From positions 1 to 36,492 of the forward strand of contig JANYGK010000084.1 in assembly GCA_025362395.1 (NCBI GenBank): a stretch of 36,492 bases of DNA, written 5' to 3'. The position numbers were made by a program, and so were the translations under genes. Below the pieces are notes generated by a model. The model saw only the letters and a program-made list of their open reading frames with translations. It did not search any database and was not told where the DNA came from. This DNA comes from Bacteroidota bacterium (lineage in GTDB: Bacteria; Bacteroidota; Bacteroidia; B-17B0; Aurantibacillaceae). Below, one piece after another: positions 9,015 through 17,900 of the stretch. The stretch's first letter is position 1, and every line of letters begins with the position of its first letter.

Positions 9015-10205
9015 TTACTTTTTTTGTTTTTTTCCTACTATATATTCAACCTCGGCCTCATTCATAATTTTAATTAAATCATCAGAACTTGGTAAATATT
9101 TTTTCAATTTTTTAGGAAGTTGTTCCATTAAATTATATTTAGAAACGCCAATTGGCTTATCCATATCCGCCACAGAGTATTCAACCGTACTATCATTTTT
9201 TTCCTTACATAAAATAATACCTATAGAAGGGTTTTCATCTTTTAACTTTATATATTTATTTAAAATACCTAAATAGAAATTCATTTTACCTGCGTATTCA
9301 GGTATAAATTTACCGCGTTTAATATCTATTGCGATCAGGCACCTTAATTCTCTATGAAAAAACAATAAATCAATAAAATATTCCATATCAGCATGTATTA
9401 TACGGTACTGATTCCCCATAAATGCAAACTCTTTTCCTAAAGATAAAATAAACAATCTTAAATTTTTAATAATCCCTTCTTCGATCTCTCTTTCATCAGG
9501 ATTGTCAGGATCCTGAATATTTATAAAATCCAATAAGTACTCATCTTTAAATGTAAGTATTGCTTTTTCATGTAAGCTTTTTGGTAAAGTTGTTTTAAAA
9601 TTGTTAGAGAGCTTCCCCTGCTTTTTAAAATAATTACTTTCTATTTGATATTCCAAAACAGATACAGTCCATTGGTTTTCTGCAGTTTTTTGAATATAAA
9701 ATTTTTTCTCGTCAATTGTTTTAGTTCGTTGTAAAATAGTTGTATGATGAGTAAACGAAATATTTAAAAAATAATTATAAAAATCATCAGAAAAAATTTC
9801 TGTTTTTTTTGTTTTAACTCTTCCAAAAACCATTGGTAATTGCGGCTGTAATTGTCCAGTCAGTGACTGGACAATTACAGCTTTTTGAGTATTTTTTTCC
9901 AATTGTCCGGTCAGTGACCGGACAATTGGAAAGGAAGAATAATAGCTGTAAAAATGTTTCATAGTGGCTAAATTACTTCTTGAAAATCCTCTTAACCCCG
10001 GCAAAGAATTTTGCAAATCAATAGAAATAGTTTCTAATACTTTTGCCCCCCAAGCTTCTTGTTCTGTTTTTTCACTTAATAATTTGCCTACATTATAATA
10101 TAAGATCAACAGCTCCTTATTAACCAACTTTGCGGCATTGTATCTGCTTGATACAATTTCTTGCTTTAATTGTTTAATAAATTTAATGTAAGCTGCTTTT
10201 GTCAT
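9015..10205 (-). CDS. DUF1016/YhcG-type PDDEXK nuclease carrying in-frame palindromes
   Basis: A 396-residue protein of the DUF1016 (YhcG) family. The N-terminal helical domain contains ARLVNKELL-like text ([20 protein letters not shown]) and [17 protein letters not shown]. The C-terminal PDDEXK nuclease-like domain contains [21 protein letters not shown] and [15 protein letters not shown] (about residues 272-305): the Asp, the later Ile-Asp-Ile-Lys and the Pro-Glu-Tyr are the expected active-site pattern. Between the two domains, residues about 92-121 hold two copies of SLTGQL encoded by two perfect DNA palindromes; without them the protein would be about 362 residues, close to what I recall as the family norm. 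It is packed between ychF (11 bases) and parE (4 bases). Such proteins are often near restriction-modification genes, but none is visible here. Cellular role unproven. Confidence 0.85.
   Translation of the reverse strand: MTKAAYIKFIKQLKQEIVSSRYNAAKLVNKELLILYYNVGKLLSEKTEQEAWGAKVLETISIDLQNSLPGLRGFSRSNLATMKHFYSYYSSFPIVRSLTGQLEKNTQKAVIVQSLTGQLQPQLPMVFGRVKTKKTEIFSDDFYNYFLNISFTHHTTILQRTKTIDEKKFYIQKTAENQWTVSVLEYQIESNYFKKQGKLSNNFKTTLPKSLHEKAILTFKDEYLLDFINIQDPDNPDEREIEEGIIKNLRLFILSLGKEFAFMGNQYRIIHADMEYFIDLLFFHRELRCLIAIDIKRGKFIPEYAGKMNFYLGILNKYIKLKDENPSIGIILCKEKNDSTVEYSVADMDKPIGVSKYNLMEQLPKKLKKYLPSSDDLIKIMNEAEVEYIVGKKQKK
9845..9881. repeat. Perfect 37-bp palindrome, copy 1, inside the nuclease gene
   Basis: Arms 9845-9862 and 9864-9881 are exact reverse complements (18 bases each) around a single central base at 9863. 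The core is AATTGTCCAGTCAGTGAC. It is translated on the minus strand as [11 protein letters not shown] in frame. Confidence 0.97.
9896..9932. repeat. Perfect 37-bp palindrome, copy 2, inside the nuclease gene
   Basis: Arms 9896-9913 and 9915-9932 are exact reverse complements (18 bases) around 9914. The inner 27 bases match copy 1 except one base pair (A/T replaced by G/C, changed on both arms), and the outer five pairs differ but remain paired. The centres lie 51 bases, or 17 codons, apart, keeping the frame; the peptide is [11 protein letters not shown]. Confidence 0.97.
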
Positions 10206-10216
10206 TACAATATGGG

Positions 10217-11317
10217 TTACACATTAAACCTGAAATGCATCACGTCACCATCAGCTACTATATATTCTTTTCCTTCCACCCTTAATTTACCAACTTCTTT
10301 ACAGGCAGCTTCCGAACCGTAAGTTACATAATCGTTATAGCCTATTACTTCAGCACGAATAAATCCTTTTTCAAAATCGGTATGGATCACTCCCGCTGCT
10401 TGCGGCGCCGTCATCCCGTATTCAATGGTCCAGGCACGCACTTCTTTTACTCCCGCCGTAAAATAAGTTTGCAGCTTCAATAATTTGTAAGCAAATTTTA
10501 TCAGCTTATTTACACCCGGTTCATCCAATCCCATTTCACCAAGAAACATTTGTTTTTCTTCATATGTTTCTAAAGAGGAAATCTCACTTTCCATTTGCGC
10601 CGTAATTACAAGAATTTCCGCACCTTCATTTTTTACGGCTTCTCTAACAGCATCCACGTGGTTGTTTCCTGATTTTGCTGAAGCCTCATCTACATTACAC
10701 ACATACATTACCGGTTTGATAGTTAACATATGTAAATCTTCAATATATGGCAGCTCGCTGTCTTCAAGTTTACACGCACGTGCTGATTGACCACTTTCCA
10801 AAGTTTCTTTTACTTTTAAAAGTGTATTGTATGTTCGCACAGACTCTTTATCATTACCTACTTTCGCTGCTTTTTCAAACTTTTTCAGTTTAGCATCAAC
10901 TGATTCCAAATCTTTTAATTGAAGCTCTGTATCAATAATTTCTTTATCACGAACCGGGTTTACATTACCGTCTACGTGAATCACATTATCATCATCAAAA
11001 CAACGAAGCACATGCAATATCGCATTGCACTCCCGAATGTTCGCTAAAAATTTATTACCTAAACCTTCTCCTTTGCTTGCTCCTTTTACCAAGCCTGCAA
11101 TATCAACGATCTCAACAGTAGTCGGTAAAATATTTTGAGGCTTTACTAATTCAGCCAGTTTATTTAAACGTTCATCCGGAACAGTTATAACTCCTACGTT
11201 TGGTTCAATCGTACAAAACGGGAAATTTGCCGCTTGTGCTTTTGCATTACTTAAACAATTAAAAAGAGTTGATTTTCCTACATTTGGCAACCCTACAATT
11301 CCACATTTTAAAGCCAT
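10217..11317 (-). CDS. ychF: Redox-regulated ATPase YchF (Obg-family)
   Basis: A 366-residue ribosome-associated P-loop ATPase of the Obg family. The P-loop GLPNVGKSTLFNCLS is at residues 9-23 and the switch motif DIAGLVKGASKGEGLGNKFL follows; the base-recognition motif is NVDE rather than NKxD, which in YchF fits ATP preference. A helical hairpin, LKKFEKAAKVGND, is inserted in the G domain, and a C-terminal TGS domain ends in ADGDVMHFRFNV. Length and order of domains are normal. It is the first gene of the minus-strand block; a TATATTTG box lies 82 bases upstream, sharing the 250-base divergent gap with the transketolase promoter. Confidence 0.95.
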   Translation of the reverse strand: MALKCGIVGLPNVGKSTLFNCLSNAKAQAANFPFCTIEPNVGVITVPDERLNKLAELVKPQNILPTTVEIVDIAGLVKGASKGEGLGNKFLANIRECNAILHVLRCFDDDNVIHVDGNVNPVRDKEIIDTELQLKDLESVDAKLKKFEKAAKVGNDKESVRTYNTLLKVKETLESGQSARACKLEDSELPYIEDLHMLTIKPVMYVCNVDEASAKSGNNHVDAVREAVKNEGAEILVITAQMESEISSLETYEEKQMFLGEMGLDEPGVNKLIKFAYKLLKLQTYFTAGVKEVRAWTIEYGMTAPQAAGVIHTDFEKGFIRAEVIGYNDYVTYGSEAACKEVGKLRVEGKEYIVADGDVMHFRFNV

Positions 11318-11398
11318 TCTATATCAGTTTGAAGTTTCTTGTTTTAGGTTTTCGGGTATAACTAGAACCTAAACAAAAAATAATTAATAAATAATTTG

Positions 11399-11406
11399 CA
11401 AATATA
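11399..11406 (-). promoter_or_regulatory. Probable -7 box of the ychF promoter
   Basis: Reads TATATTTG on the minus strand, an exact TAnnTTTG match, in the divergent gap 11318-11588. It probably drives ychF and, by read-through, the nuclease gene and parE. No convincing -33 element was seen. Confidence 0.5.
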
Positions 11407-11562
11407 TTAAAATCGGTTGCCCGCCCTTACTATTATTTGTAGCAAAAAAAAGCAGTTTTTAACAAAATGGGCTTTCTATTGATAAAAAATAGGTCTGAAA
11501 GCTTATTTTTTAACATCCTTGTATTATTATTAACATTGACACGATATAGCTTAAGCAAATAG

Positions 11563-11570
11563 TATTTTTG
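11563..11570 (+). promoter_or_regulatory. -7 box of the transketolase promoter
   Basis: TATTTTTG matches TAnnTTTG. A TTG at 11536-11538 lies 24 bases upstream, slightly further than the usual spacing for a -33 element. The ATG at 11589 is 18 bases downstream, giving a short leader. This box also shows that an in-frame TTG at 11568 is part of the promoter and not the start codon. Confidence 0.6.
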
Positions 11571-11588
11571 CGCAAAACTACTTTATTT

Positions 11589-12437
11589 ATGGCCGACGTT
11601 TCCCAATTAGAAAAACTTGCTACACAAGTAAGAAGAGATATTTTAAGAATGGTACATGCCGTAAATTCAGGCCATCCGGGCGGTTCATTGGGTTGTACCG
11701 AATATTTAGTTGCGCTTTACAACGGTGTTATGAAACACAACCCGAAAAACTTTACGATGGACGGTAAAGGGGAAGACCTTTTCTTTTTAAGTAACGGTCA
11801 TATCTCACCTGTTTTTTATAGTGTTTTAGCACGTTGCGGCTATTTCCCTGTAGAAGAATTAAAAACATTCCGTAAATTAAATTCACGCTTACAAGGCCAT
11901 CCTACTACACACGAACATTTACCGGGAGTACGTATTGCCAGCGGTTCCTTAGGACAAGGCATGAGTGTTGCCATTGGTGCAGCGCTTGCTAAAAAATTAA
12001 ATAACGATCATTCTATTATATACAGCCTGCACGGTGATGGTGAGTTACAGGAAGGCCAAATTTGGGAGGCAGCTATTTACGCGGCTGCCAATAAAGTAGA
12101 TACTTACATTGCAACTATTGATTATAACGGTCGCCAGATTGACGGTGATGTGGAAAATGTATTATCACTCGGTAATTTAAAAGCAAAATTTGAAGCCTTT
12201 GGCTGGCAGGTTGTTGAAACCAATGAAGGCAACACTATGGCTGCTGTAATTGAAGGCTTGAACAAAGCAAAAACATTTATCGGTAAGGGCAAGCCTATTG
12301 TTAACATCATGAAAACTGAAATGGGAGCCGGTGTTGACTTTATGATGGGAACCCACAAATGGCACGGTTCCGCACCTAACGATGATCAATTACAAAAAGC
12401 GCTCGATCAGCTGGTTGGTAATGAATCTGATTACTAA
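11589..12437 (+). CDS. Transketolase, N-terminal (thiamine diphosphate-binding) subunit
   Basis: First half of a split transketolase, 282 residues from the ATG at 11589. Transketolase moves two-carbon ketol units between sugar phosphates in the pentose phosphate pathway. The thiamine diphosphate-binding motif GDGELQEGQIWEA begins near residue 148 and ends at the Asn of IDYNGRQIDG; GHPGGSLGCTEYLVAL and GHPTTHEHLPG near the N-terminus, and the residues around ASGSLGQGMSVAIG, are also as in the family. The protein stops after the first domain because the pyrimidine-binding and C-terminal domains are encoded separately at 13945-14898. The two halves must assemble to make the active site. A 1.4-kb gene separates them, although in many genomes with a split enzyme the two genes are next to each other. 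Confidence 0.93.
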   Translation: MADVSQLEKLATQVRRDILRMVHAVNSGHPGGSLGCTEYLVALYNGVMKHNPKNFTMDGKGEDLFFLSNGHISPVFYSVLARCGYFPVEELKTFRKLNSRLQGHPTTHEHLPGVRIASGSLGQGMSVAIGAALAKKLNNDHSIIYSLHGDGELQEGQIWEAAIYAAANKVDTYIATIDYNGRQIDGDVENVLSLGNLKAKFEAFGWQVVETNEGNTMAAVIEGLNKAKTFIGKGKPIVNIMKTEMGAGVDFMMGTHKWHGSAPNDDQLQKALDQLVGNESDY

Positions 12438-12440
12438 TAA

Positions 12441-12470
12441 TTGAAAATTGAAAATTGAAAATTTAAAATT
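12441..12470. repeat. Heptanucleotide tandem repeat at the VWA gene start
   Basis: Three copies of TTGAAAA (12441, 12448, 12455) are followed by the variant TTTAAAA and TT. The unit is 7 bases, so the three TTG codons fall in three different frames; only the one at 12448 is in frame with the VWA protein. Confidence 0.85.
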
Positions 12471-13848
12471 AAGAACGCGTTCTTTTTATAAAAAGATATG
12501 CTTTTTGTTGTTCCTTTTCCATTTTCCGGTTTCCGGTCTTCATTCTCAACCTACCAATCGCATTCTTTTTATTTTTGATGATTCCTACAGCATGTATGCG
12601 CCCTGGAACAGCAACATTAAAATAGAAGTCGCTAAAAAAATAATGGGCGAATTTTTAGACAGTCTTAAAGGATTGCCGAATTTAGAATTAGCCCTCCGTT
12701 GCTACGGACATACCACTTTTATTAAACCGGAACGTAATTGTAAAGATACAAAACTGGAAGTTCCTTTTGCTAAAGCAAACATCAACGCCTTAAAAATTAA
12801 GCAGCGTATTCAAAAACTGGAGCCCTTAGGTACAACCCCTATCGCTTATTCTTTAGGTGAAAGTGCTGCTGATTTTACTCCGTGCAGCAGTTGCCGTAAT
12901 ATTATTATTTTAATTACCGATGGTATAGAAGAGTGTGGAGGCGTGCCTTGCGAAGTATCGGCAGAACTGCAACGTAAAGGAATTTTCCTTAGACCGTTTG
13001 TAATTGGCGTAGGGCTTGATGTAAAATTTGCCGATGTGTTTGGTTGCATGGGTAAGTTTTATGATGTAAGTAATGAAGCTAATTTTAAAGACGTATTGAA
13101 CTTAGTGTTAACGGAAGCTATTTCTCAAACTACTGTAGAAGTTGATTTGCTGGACCTTACAAAGAAACCCACAGAGACAGATGTGAACATGACCTTTTAC
13201 GATGCCAATACAAAACAGGTAAAATATAATTATTTGCATACCTTAAATCATCGCGGAAACCCCGACACAATTATCTTAAATCCTACTATTTCCTACGATC
13301 TCATGGTACATACCATTCCACCAATTGAGAAAAAAAATATTACTATTCAGCAAGGCAAGCATAATATTATCTCGGTAGACGCGCCGCAAGGCTATTTAAA
13401 ACTGGAGCTGGATGGCCCGTTGAGCAAATATTTCCCGACCTGTGTAGTTCGTAGACAAAACGACATGAATACTTTAAACATTCAGGATTTTGGAAAGACC
13501 GATAAATACATTGTAGGCAAATACGATATTGAAATTTTAACGCTGCCGCGTATTAATCTAAATGATGTAGAAATTCAACAAAGTACTACCAACACTATAA
13601 AAGTACCTACCTCGGGGAATGCTTATATTACTAAGGTTGGAGCCGGTTACGGAAGTATTTATACCGACGATGGCAAAAAAGTAACCTGGGTGTGTAACTT
13701 AAATAAAAACTTAGTGAATGAAATTATTTACCTGCAACCCGGCACTTATAAATTAGAATTCAGATACGATGGTGTAAAAGAAACAATAGGAACATTGGAA
13801 AGAAAATTCACGATCACTTCTGCCGTCACCACTAACATTAAACTTTAA
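12448..13848 (+). CDS. Secreted von Willebrand factor A domain protein
   Basis: Up to 466 residues. A hydrophobic signal peptide (ICFLLFLFHFPVSGLHSQ, residues 17-34) is followed by a VWA domain (about 38-225). The metal-ion (MIDAS) site is visible as DDSYS (Asp44, Ser46, Ser48), with GTTPIAYSL supplying the Thr and ITDGIEECGG the second Asp. Six Cys residues in this domain may form disulfides. The C-terminal 230 residues appear to be beta-sandwich repeats. The start is uncertain: no ATG precedes the signal peptide in frame, and the best candidate is the TTG at 12448 inside the heptamer repeat. It lies 10 bases after the transketolase N-subunit and is probably co-transcribed. Its substrate is unknown. 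Confidence 0.8.
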   Translation: MKIENLKLRTRSFYKKICFLLFLFHFPVSGLHSQPTNRILFIFDDSYSMYAPWNSNIKIEVAKKIMGEFLDSLKGLPNLELALRCYGHTTFIKPERNCKDTKLEVPFAKANINALKIKQRIQKLEPLGTTPIAYSLGESAADFTPCSSCRNIIILITDGIEECGGVPCEVSAELQRKGIFLRPFVIGVGLDVKFADVFGCMGKFYDVSNEANFKDVLNLVLTEAISQTTVEVDLLDLTKKPTETDVNMTFYDANTKQVKYNYLHTLNHRGNPDTIILNPTISYDLMVHTIPPIEKKNITIQQGKHNIISVDAPQGYLKLELDGPLSKYFPTCVVRRQNDMNTLNIQDFGKTDKYIVGKYDIEILTLPRINLNDVEIQQSTTNTIKVPTSGNAYITKVGAGYGSIYTDDGKKVTWVCNLNKNLVNEIIYLQPGTYKLEFRYDGVKETIGTLERKFTITSAVTTNIKL

Positions 13849-13944
13849 ATAATAACCGAAACTCTTAATAAATCGGGAGAAAAATAAATAAAAAACTAAA
13901 TCTCTTTTATTAGATTAGCACACTCGAACGACACATACCGCTAC

Positions 13945-14898
13945 ATGAAAAAATATACTTACACCGAAAAAAAAGACACACGCTCAGGCTTTGGCGCCGG
14001 CTTATCAGAACTTGGAAATTCAAATCCCAACGTAGTTGCCTTGTGCGCCGATTTGACGGGCTCTCTAAAAATGGATGCCTTTCAAAAAGAACAGCCCGAT
14101 CGTTTTTTTCAGGTTGGGATTGCAGAAGCAAATATGATAGGAATTGCAGCAGGTTTAACTATTGGCGGTAAAATTCCGTTTACGGGAACTTTTGCTAATT
14201 TCAGTACAGGCCGTGTGTATGATCAGATTAGGCAAAGTATTGCTTACTCCGGGAAAAATGTAAAGATCTGTGCATCGCATGCAGGGCTTACCTTAGGAGA
14301 AGACGGTGCTACACATCAAATACTGGAAGACATTGGCTTAATGAAAATGTTGCCCCACATGTGTGTGATAAATCCTTGTGATTACAATCAAACTAAAGCG
14401 GCAACCATTGCCATTGCAGACTATAAAGGCCCCGTTTACTTACGTTTCGGGAGACCAACGGTTCCTAACTTTACGCCTGCCGATCAAAAATTTGAAATAG
14501 GAAAAGCCGTCATGTTGAATGAAGGAACGGATGTAACTATTATTGCTACAGGCCATATGGTTTGGAAAGCCATTGAAGCAGGTGAAAAGCTTGCAGAGCA
14601 AGGCATTTCGGCAGAGATCATAAACATACATACTATTAAACCGTTGGATGATGCAGCTATTTTAAAATCGCTTGCAAAAACCAAATGCGTAGTCACTGCC
14701 GAAGAACATCAGATGAACGGAGGCTTGGGTGACAGTGTTGCTCAGTTGCTTTCCCGCAATACGCCTGCCCCGCAGGAATTTGTTGCCGTTAATGACAGCT
14801 TTGGCGAAAGCGGAACACCCGATGAATTAATGACCAAATATGGCTTGGATACCATTAATATTATTGAAGCCGTTAATAAAGTGATCAAGAGAAAATAA
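13945..14898 (+). CDS. Transketolase, C-terminal (pyrimidine-binding) subunit
   Basis: Second half of the split transketolase, 317 residues. It has the pyrimidine-binding domain ([19 protein letters not shown], with the Glu that activates thiamine diphosphate, then [16 protein letters not shown]) and the C-terminal transketolase domain ([20 protein letters not shown], then [19 protein letters not shown]). Its own ATG is at 13945. The split is not a frameshift, because an entire unrelated gene lies between the halves and each half has its own start and stop. An intrinsic terminator follows within 20 bases. Confidence 0.93.
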   Translation: MKKYTYTEKKDTRSGFGAGLSELGNSNPNVVALCADLTGSLKMDAFQKEQPDRFFQVGIAEANMIGIAAGLTIGGKIPFTGTFANFSTGRVYDQIRQSIAYSGKNVKICASHAGLTLGEDGATHQILEDIGLMKMLPHMCVINPCDYNQTKAATIAIADYKGPVYLRFGRPTVPNFTPADQKFEIGKAVMLNEGTDVTIIATGHMVWKAIEAGEKLAEQGISAEIINIHTIKPLDDAAILKSLAKTKCVVTAEEHQMNGGLGDSVAQLLSRNTPAPQEFVAVNDSFGESGTPDELMTKYGLDTINIIEAVNKVIKRK

Positions 14899-14910
14899 TT
14901 TAAGACCCAT

Positions 14911-14948
14911 AAAAAAAGCCCATACTATATTTAGTACGGGCTTTTTTT
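14911..14948. terminator. Bidirectional intrinsic terminator
   Basis: AAAAAAAGCCC at 14911-14921 is complementary to GGGCTTTTTTT at 14938-14948, with a few further pairs before a short loop (one A/C mismatch). It has A on one side and T on the other, so it can end both the transketolase operon and the convergent 1514-residue gene. Confidence 0.85.
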
Positions 14949-14968
14949 GTAGTTATACCAACCGGTAA

Positions 14969-17900
14969 TTATTTTTGAACAGTAAATTTATTTACGATTT
15001 CTTTGGTATCAGTTATAACCTTTAAAAAGTAAATGCCTTCCGCTAAAGTTGAACAGTCCACAATTACTTTATTGCCTGTAAGCGTTGAAGAAACACTCAC
15101 CAATTTACCTGTAACATCAGTAATAGAAAATACTTTACCGGTATTTTCCGAAGAGGTGTAATCAATAGTTAAGGTGTTTTGTACAGGATTAGGATAAAAT
15201 AAAACATTGCCTTTTGTTCCGTTATTCGTTATAGAACATATCTCTGAGTATCTGAATTTCCCGGTAAAATCGACCTGTTTCAAACGATAATACGACACGC
15301 TTTTTAATGTATTTCCATCATTAAATTTATAGTATGAAGTGGATACACTGATTCCTGCCCCCGGTTGTTTTCCGACCTCGGTAAAATTAATTCCGTCCGA
15401 TGAACGCTCAATAGCAAAATAATTACTATTGGTTTCAGAAGCTGTAGCCCATGCCAATTCAACATTACCCGCGTTTATTAAATTACAATTAAAACTTAGT
15501 AATTCAATCGGAAGAGGATTATTACCGTTTCTGGAAGCTAAAGTAAACGGGCTGAACAGTGTTACGGGAGCGCTTGTTACAATTGACCCTGCAGTGGTAT
15601 TTCCTGTAGTTCCTCCATTACCTTCATCCTTCCATTTCACCTGTCCTGCATCCCACCTGGCAACCAATAAATCAGGTAAGCTGTTAACGCCGCAACTTGT
15701 TACATTCCAGGTTAAGGACACACGAACATTTGAGCTGCCTCCTGTCCTGTTTAAGATCCAGTATTCACACTGCCCGATATGATCGATGGTGACATCCTTC
15801 GATGTATTAATATAAGTGGGACTTGGATTTGATAAAAAGTACTGAGCCGTAAAATGATCTGTAACTACAGCAGGGGCAGTAATAGATATAGGCCTGTAAT
15901 AGGATGCCGTACCAACCGGGAACGTAAATGCCTGTGTTCCTACTTTTATAACCGGCCCGTTAACATAACTATTGTTAGTGGCACCTGAAACCGTTGATCC
16001 ATTTAAAAATCTAAGCGTAGCAGTTTGGTTTATAATACCGTTTGTAAGGTTTAAAGAATTCCCTATTTGGTGCGCCCCGGAAGACATGCTCACTGCAATT
16101 GCCCCGGTTTTATTAATGACCAGGTCATAAAATGTTTGAGTAGCTGTTCCGGTTATAGACGTTGATGTTGTCCCTAAAATATTTACTACGCCTGAGCCGG
16201 AAGTAAATACGCCGTTATTGACCCAGTCACCATAAACATCTAAAGCATTGGTGCCCATAACCGTTAAACTGGCTGCAGGTAAAGCAGCATTGATGCTGTT
16301 TGAAGGCGTTGCCGCTGAAATGGTTAAACTTCTGCAAGCGGCCCCTGCTCCCGCAATAACCGGCATAAACTGAGGCTTGGAACTTGGAATTAAAGCATCT
16401 ATAGAAACGGTGGGTACACCCGAACCGCACCAGTTAGAAGCCGTAAACCAATCGGTACTTGTACCGCCAACCCATGTAGATAAGGAAGCTGCAGGTACAG
16501 CGGCCGTAAACTTCACATTAAGCCCGGAAGTACCGGTTCCCTGGTTTAACCTGAACTCAACCTGTGAATTAGAATTCAATGTTCCAACCCATATAGTAAG
16601 TGATGTGGTAGCTGTAGGTCTTACAGCCACTTGCACACCATCTATTATTAAAGCCATATTATCGTCGTTTGATAATGTAGCAATACTGTAAGTTCCGCAC
16701 GTAAAATTAGTTCGCTTAAAACTTAAAGAAATATTTGTTGCCCCCATGGTACACCCTTGGTAAGCCGTACCCGAAGCATTTGCCGTTGCCGTAGAAGGGG
16801 CGGCGCCACTCGCCCATTGTGTAGCAGTATTAAAATCATAGCCTGTTGTTCCTGTTCCAAAATGGGTGTAATAGCCGTAATAATTACTGAATGTTGTATT
16901 ATTATGCCCGTACACATTCCAAACTGTAGGAGAAAATACACTTTGCGGAACTAAAGGAACCACAGTTATTGTAGCAGTAGCAGATACATTGGCACACACA
17001 TTATTACCGGTAACCGTATATATAGTAGTTACAGTAGGTGTGGCTATAACAGACGACCCTGTTGTTGTATTTAAACCTGCGGCAGGCGACCAGGAATATG
17101 TATTTGCACCGCCGGCGTTTAGAGTAACGGATTGTATCGGGCAGGCAATTGATCCTGATGTGGGGGAAACAGTTGTTGAAGGTAAAGGGTTAACATTAAC
17201 ACTTTGTGTAGCACTGGCGCTGCATGAAGTGACAGGGTCAGAAACAGTTACCGTATAAATGATACTTGTAGTCGGCGAAATGACAACGGCTGTTCCGGTA
17301 GTAGAACTCAATGCTGTATTGGGCGTCCAGCTGTAGCTTGCTCCCGAAATAAAAGGTGTAGCAGTTATGGTAGCAGGCCCGCCGGCACATATAGTAATGA
17401 GAGGGCCTGTATAAGGATAAGGTAAAGAAGTGAAATTCGCGCTCATATTACCTGAGTTGCTTACATTTACTAATGTAAACTCAACTAATGTGCTTGGTCC
17501 GATAAAACCTGACCAAATATTTGTAACAGCTCCGCTGCCGTTTGCGGAATATGTAAGGGCACCATTAATATATAATCGTAAATTATCATCCTTTGAAGGA
17601 ATATCAATTTGATAATAGCCGCATGGAATATTGGTTCTTCTGAACTTCATCGACCAGGAAGTAGGTATAATATTACATCCCGAGTAAGCTAAGCCGGTCG
17701 ACGTAGTTGTGCAACTGGAAGGTGCATTAGCAGCATTCCATCTTGAAGTTGTTGCAAAACTCAAATTATTTTCTGTATAATAACCATAATAATTAGTAAG
17801 GGTTTGATCATTATAACAATATACATTCCAGATGTTATTCCCGTAAACAGTGGGAGTAGGTGCCGCCGGAATATTCTGAACCGTAATAACTGTTGATGCA

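Noticed and set aside
9845-9932. Palindromes as a small CRISPR or an intrinsic terminator
   Set aside because: Two units of different sequence on the outside are not a CRISPR array; they are inside a coding region with no stop or T run on the coding strand.
11568-11588. TTG start upstream of the transketolase N-subunit
   Set aside because: It lies inside the TATTTTTG promoter box, and the ATG at 11589 has a normal position for the family.
11589-14898. Transketolase split by a frameshift
   Set aside because: Each half has its own start and stop, and a full unrelated gene lies between them.
15429-15782. Plus-strand 117-residue open frame inside the large T9SS gene
   Set aside because: It is a mirror of the coding strand; no start signal or family, and the minus-strand protein is clearly real.
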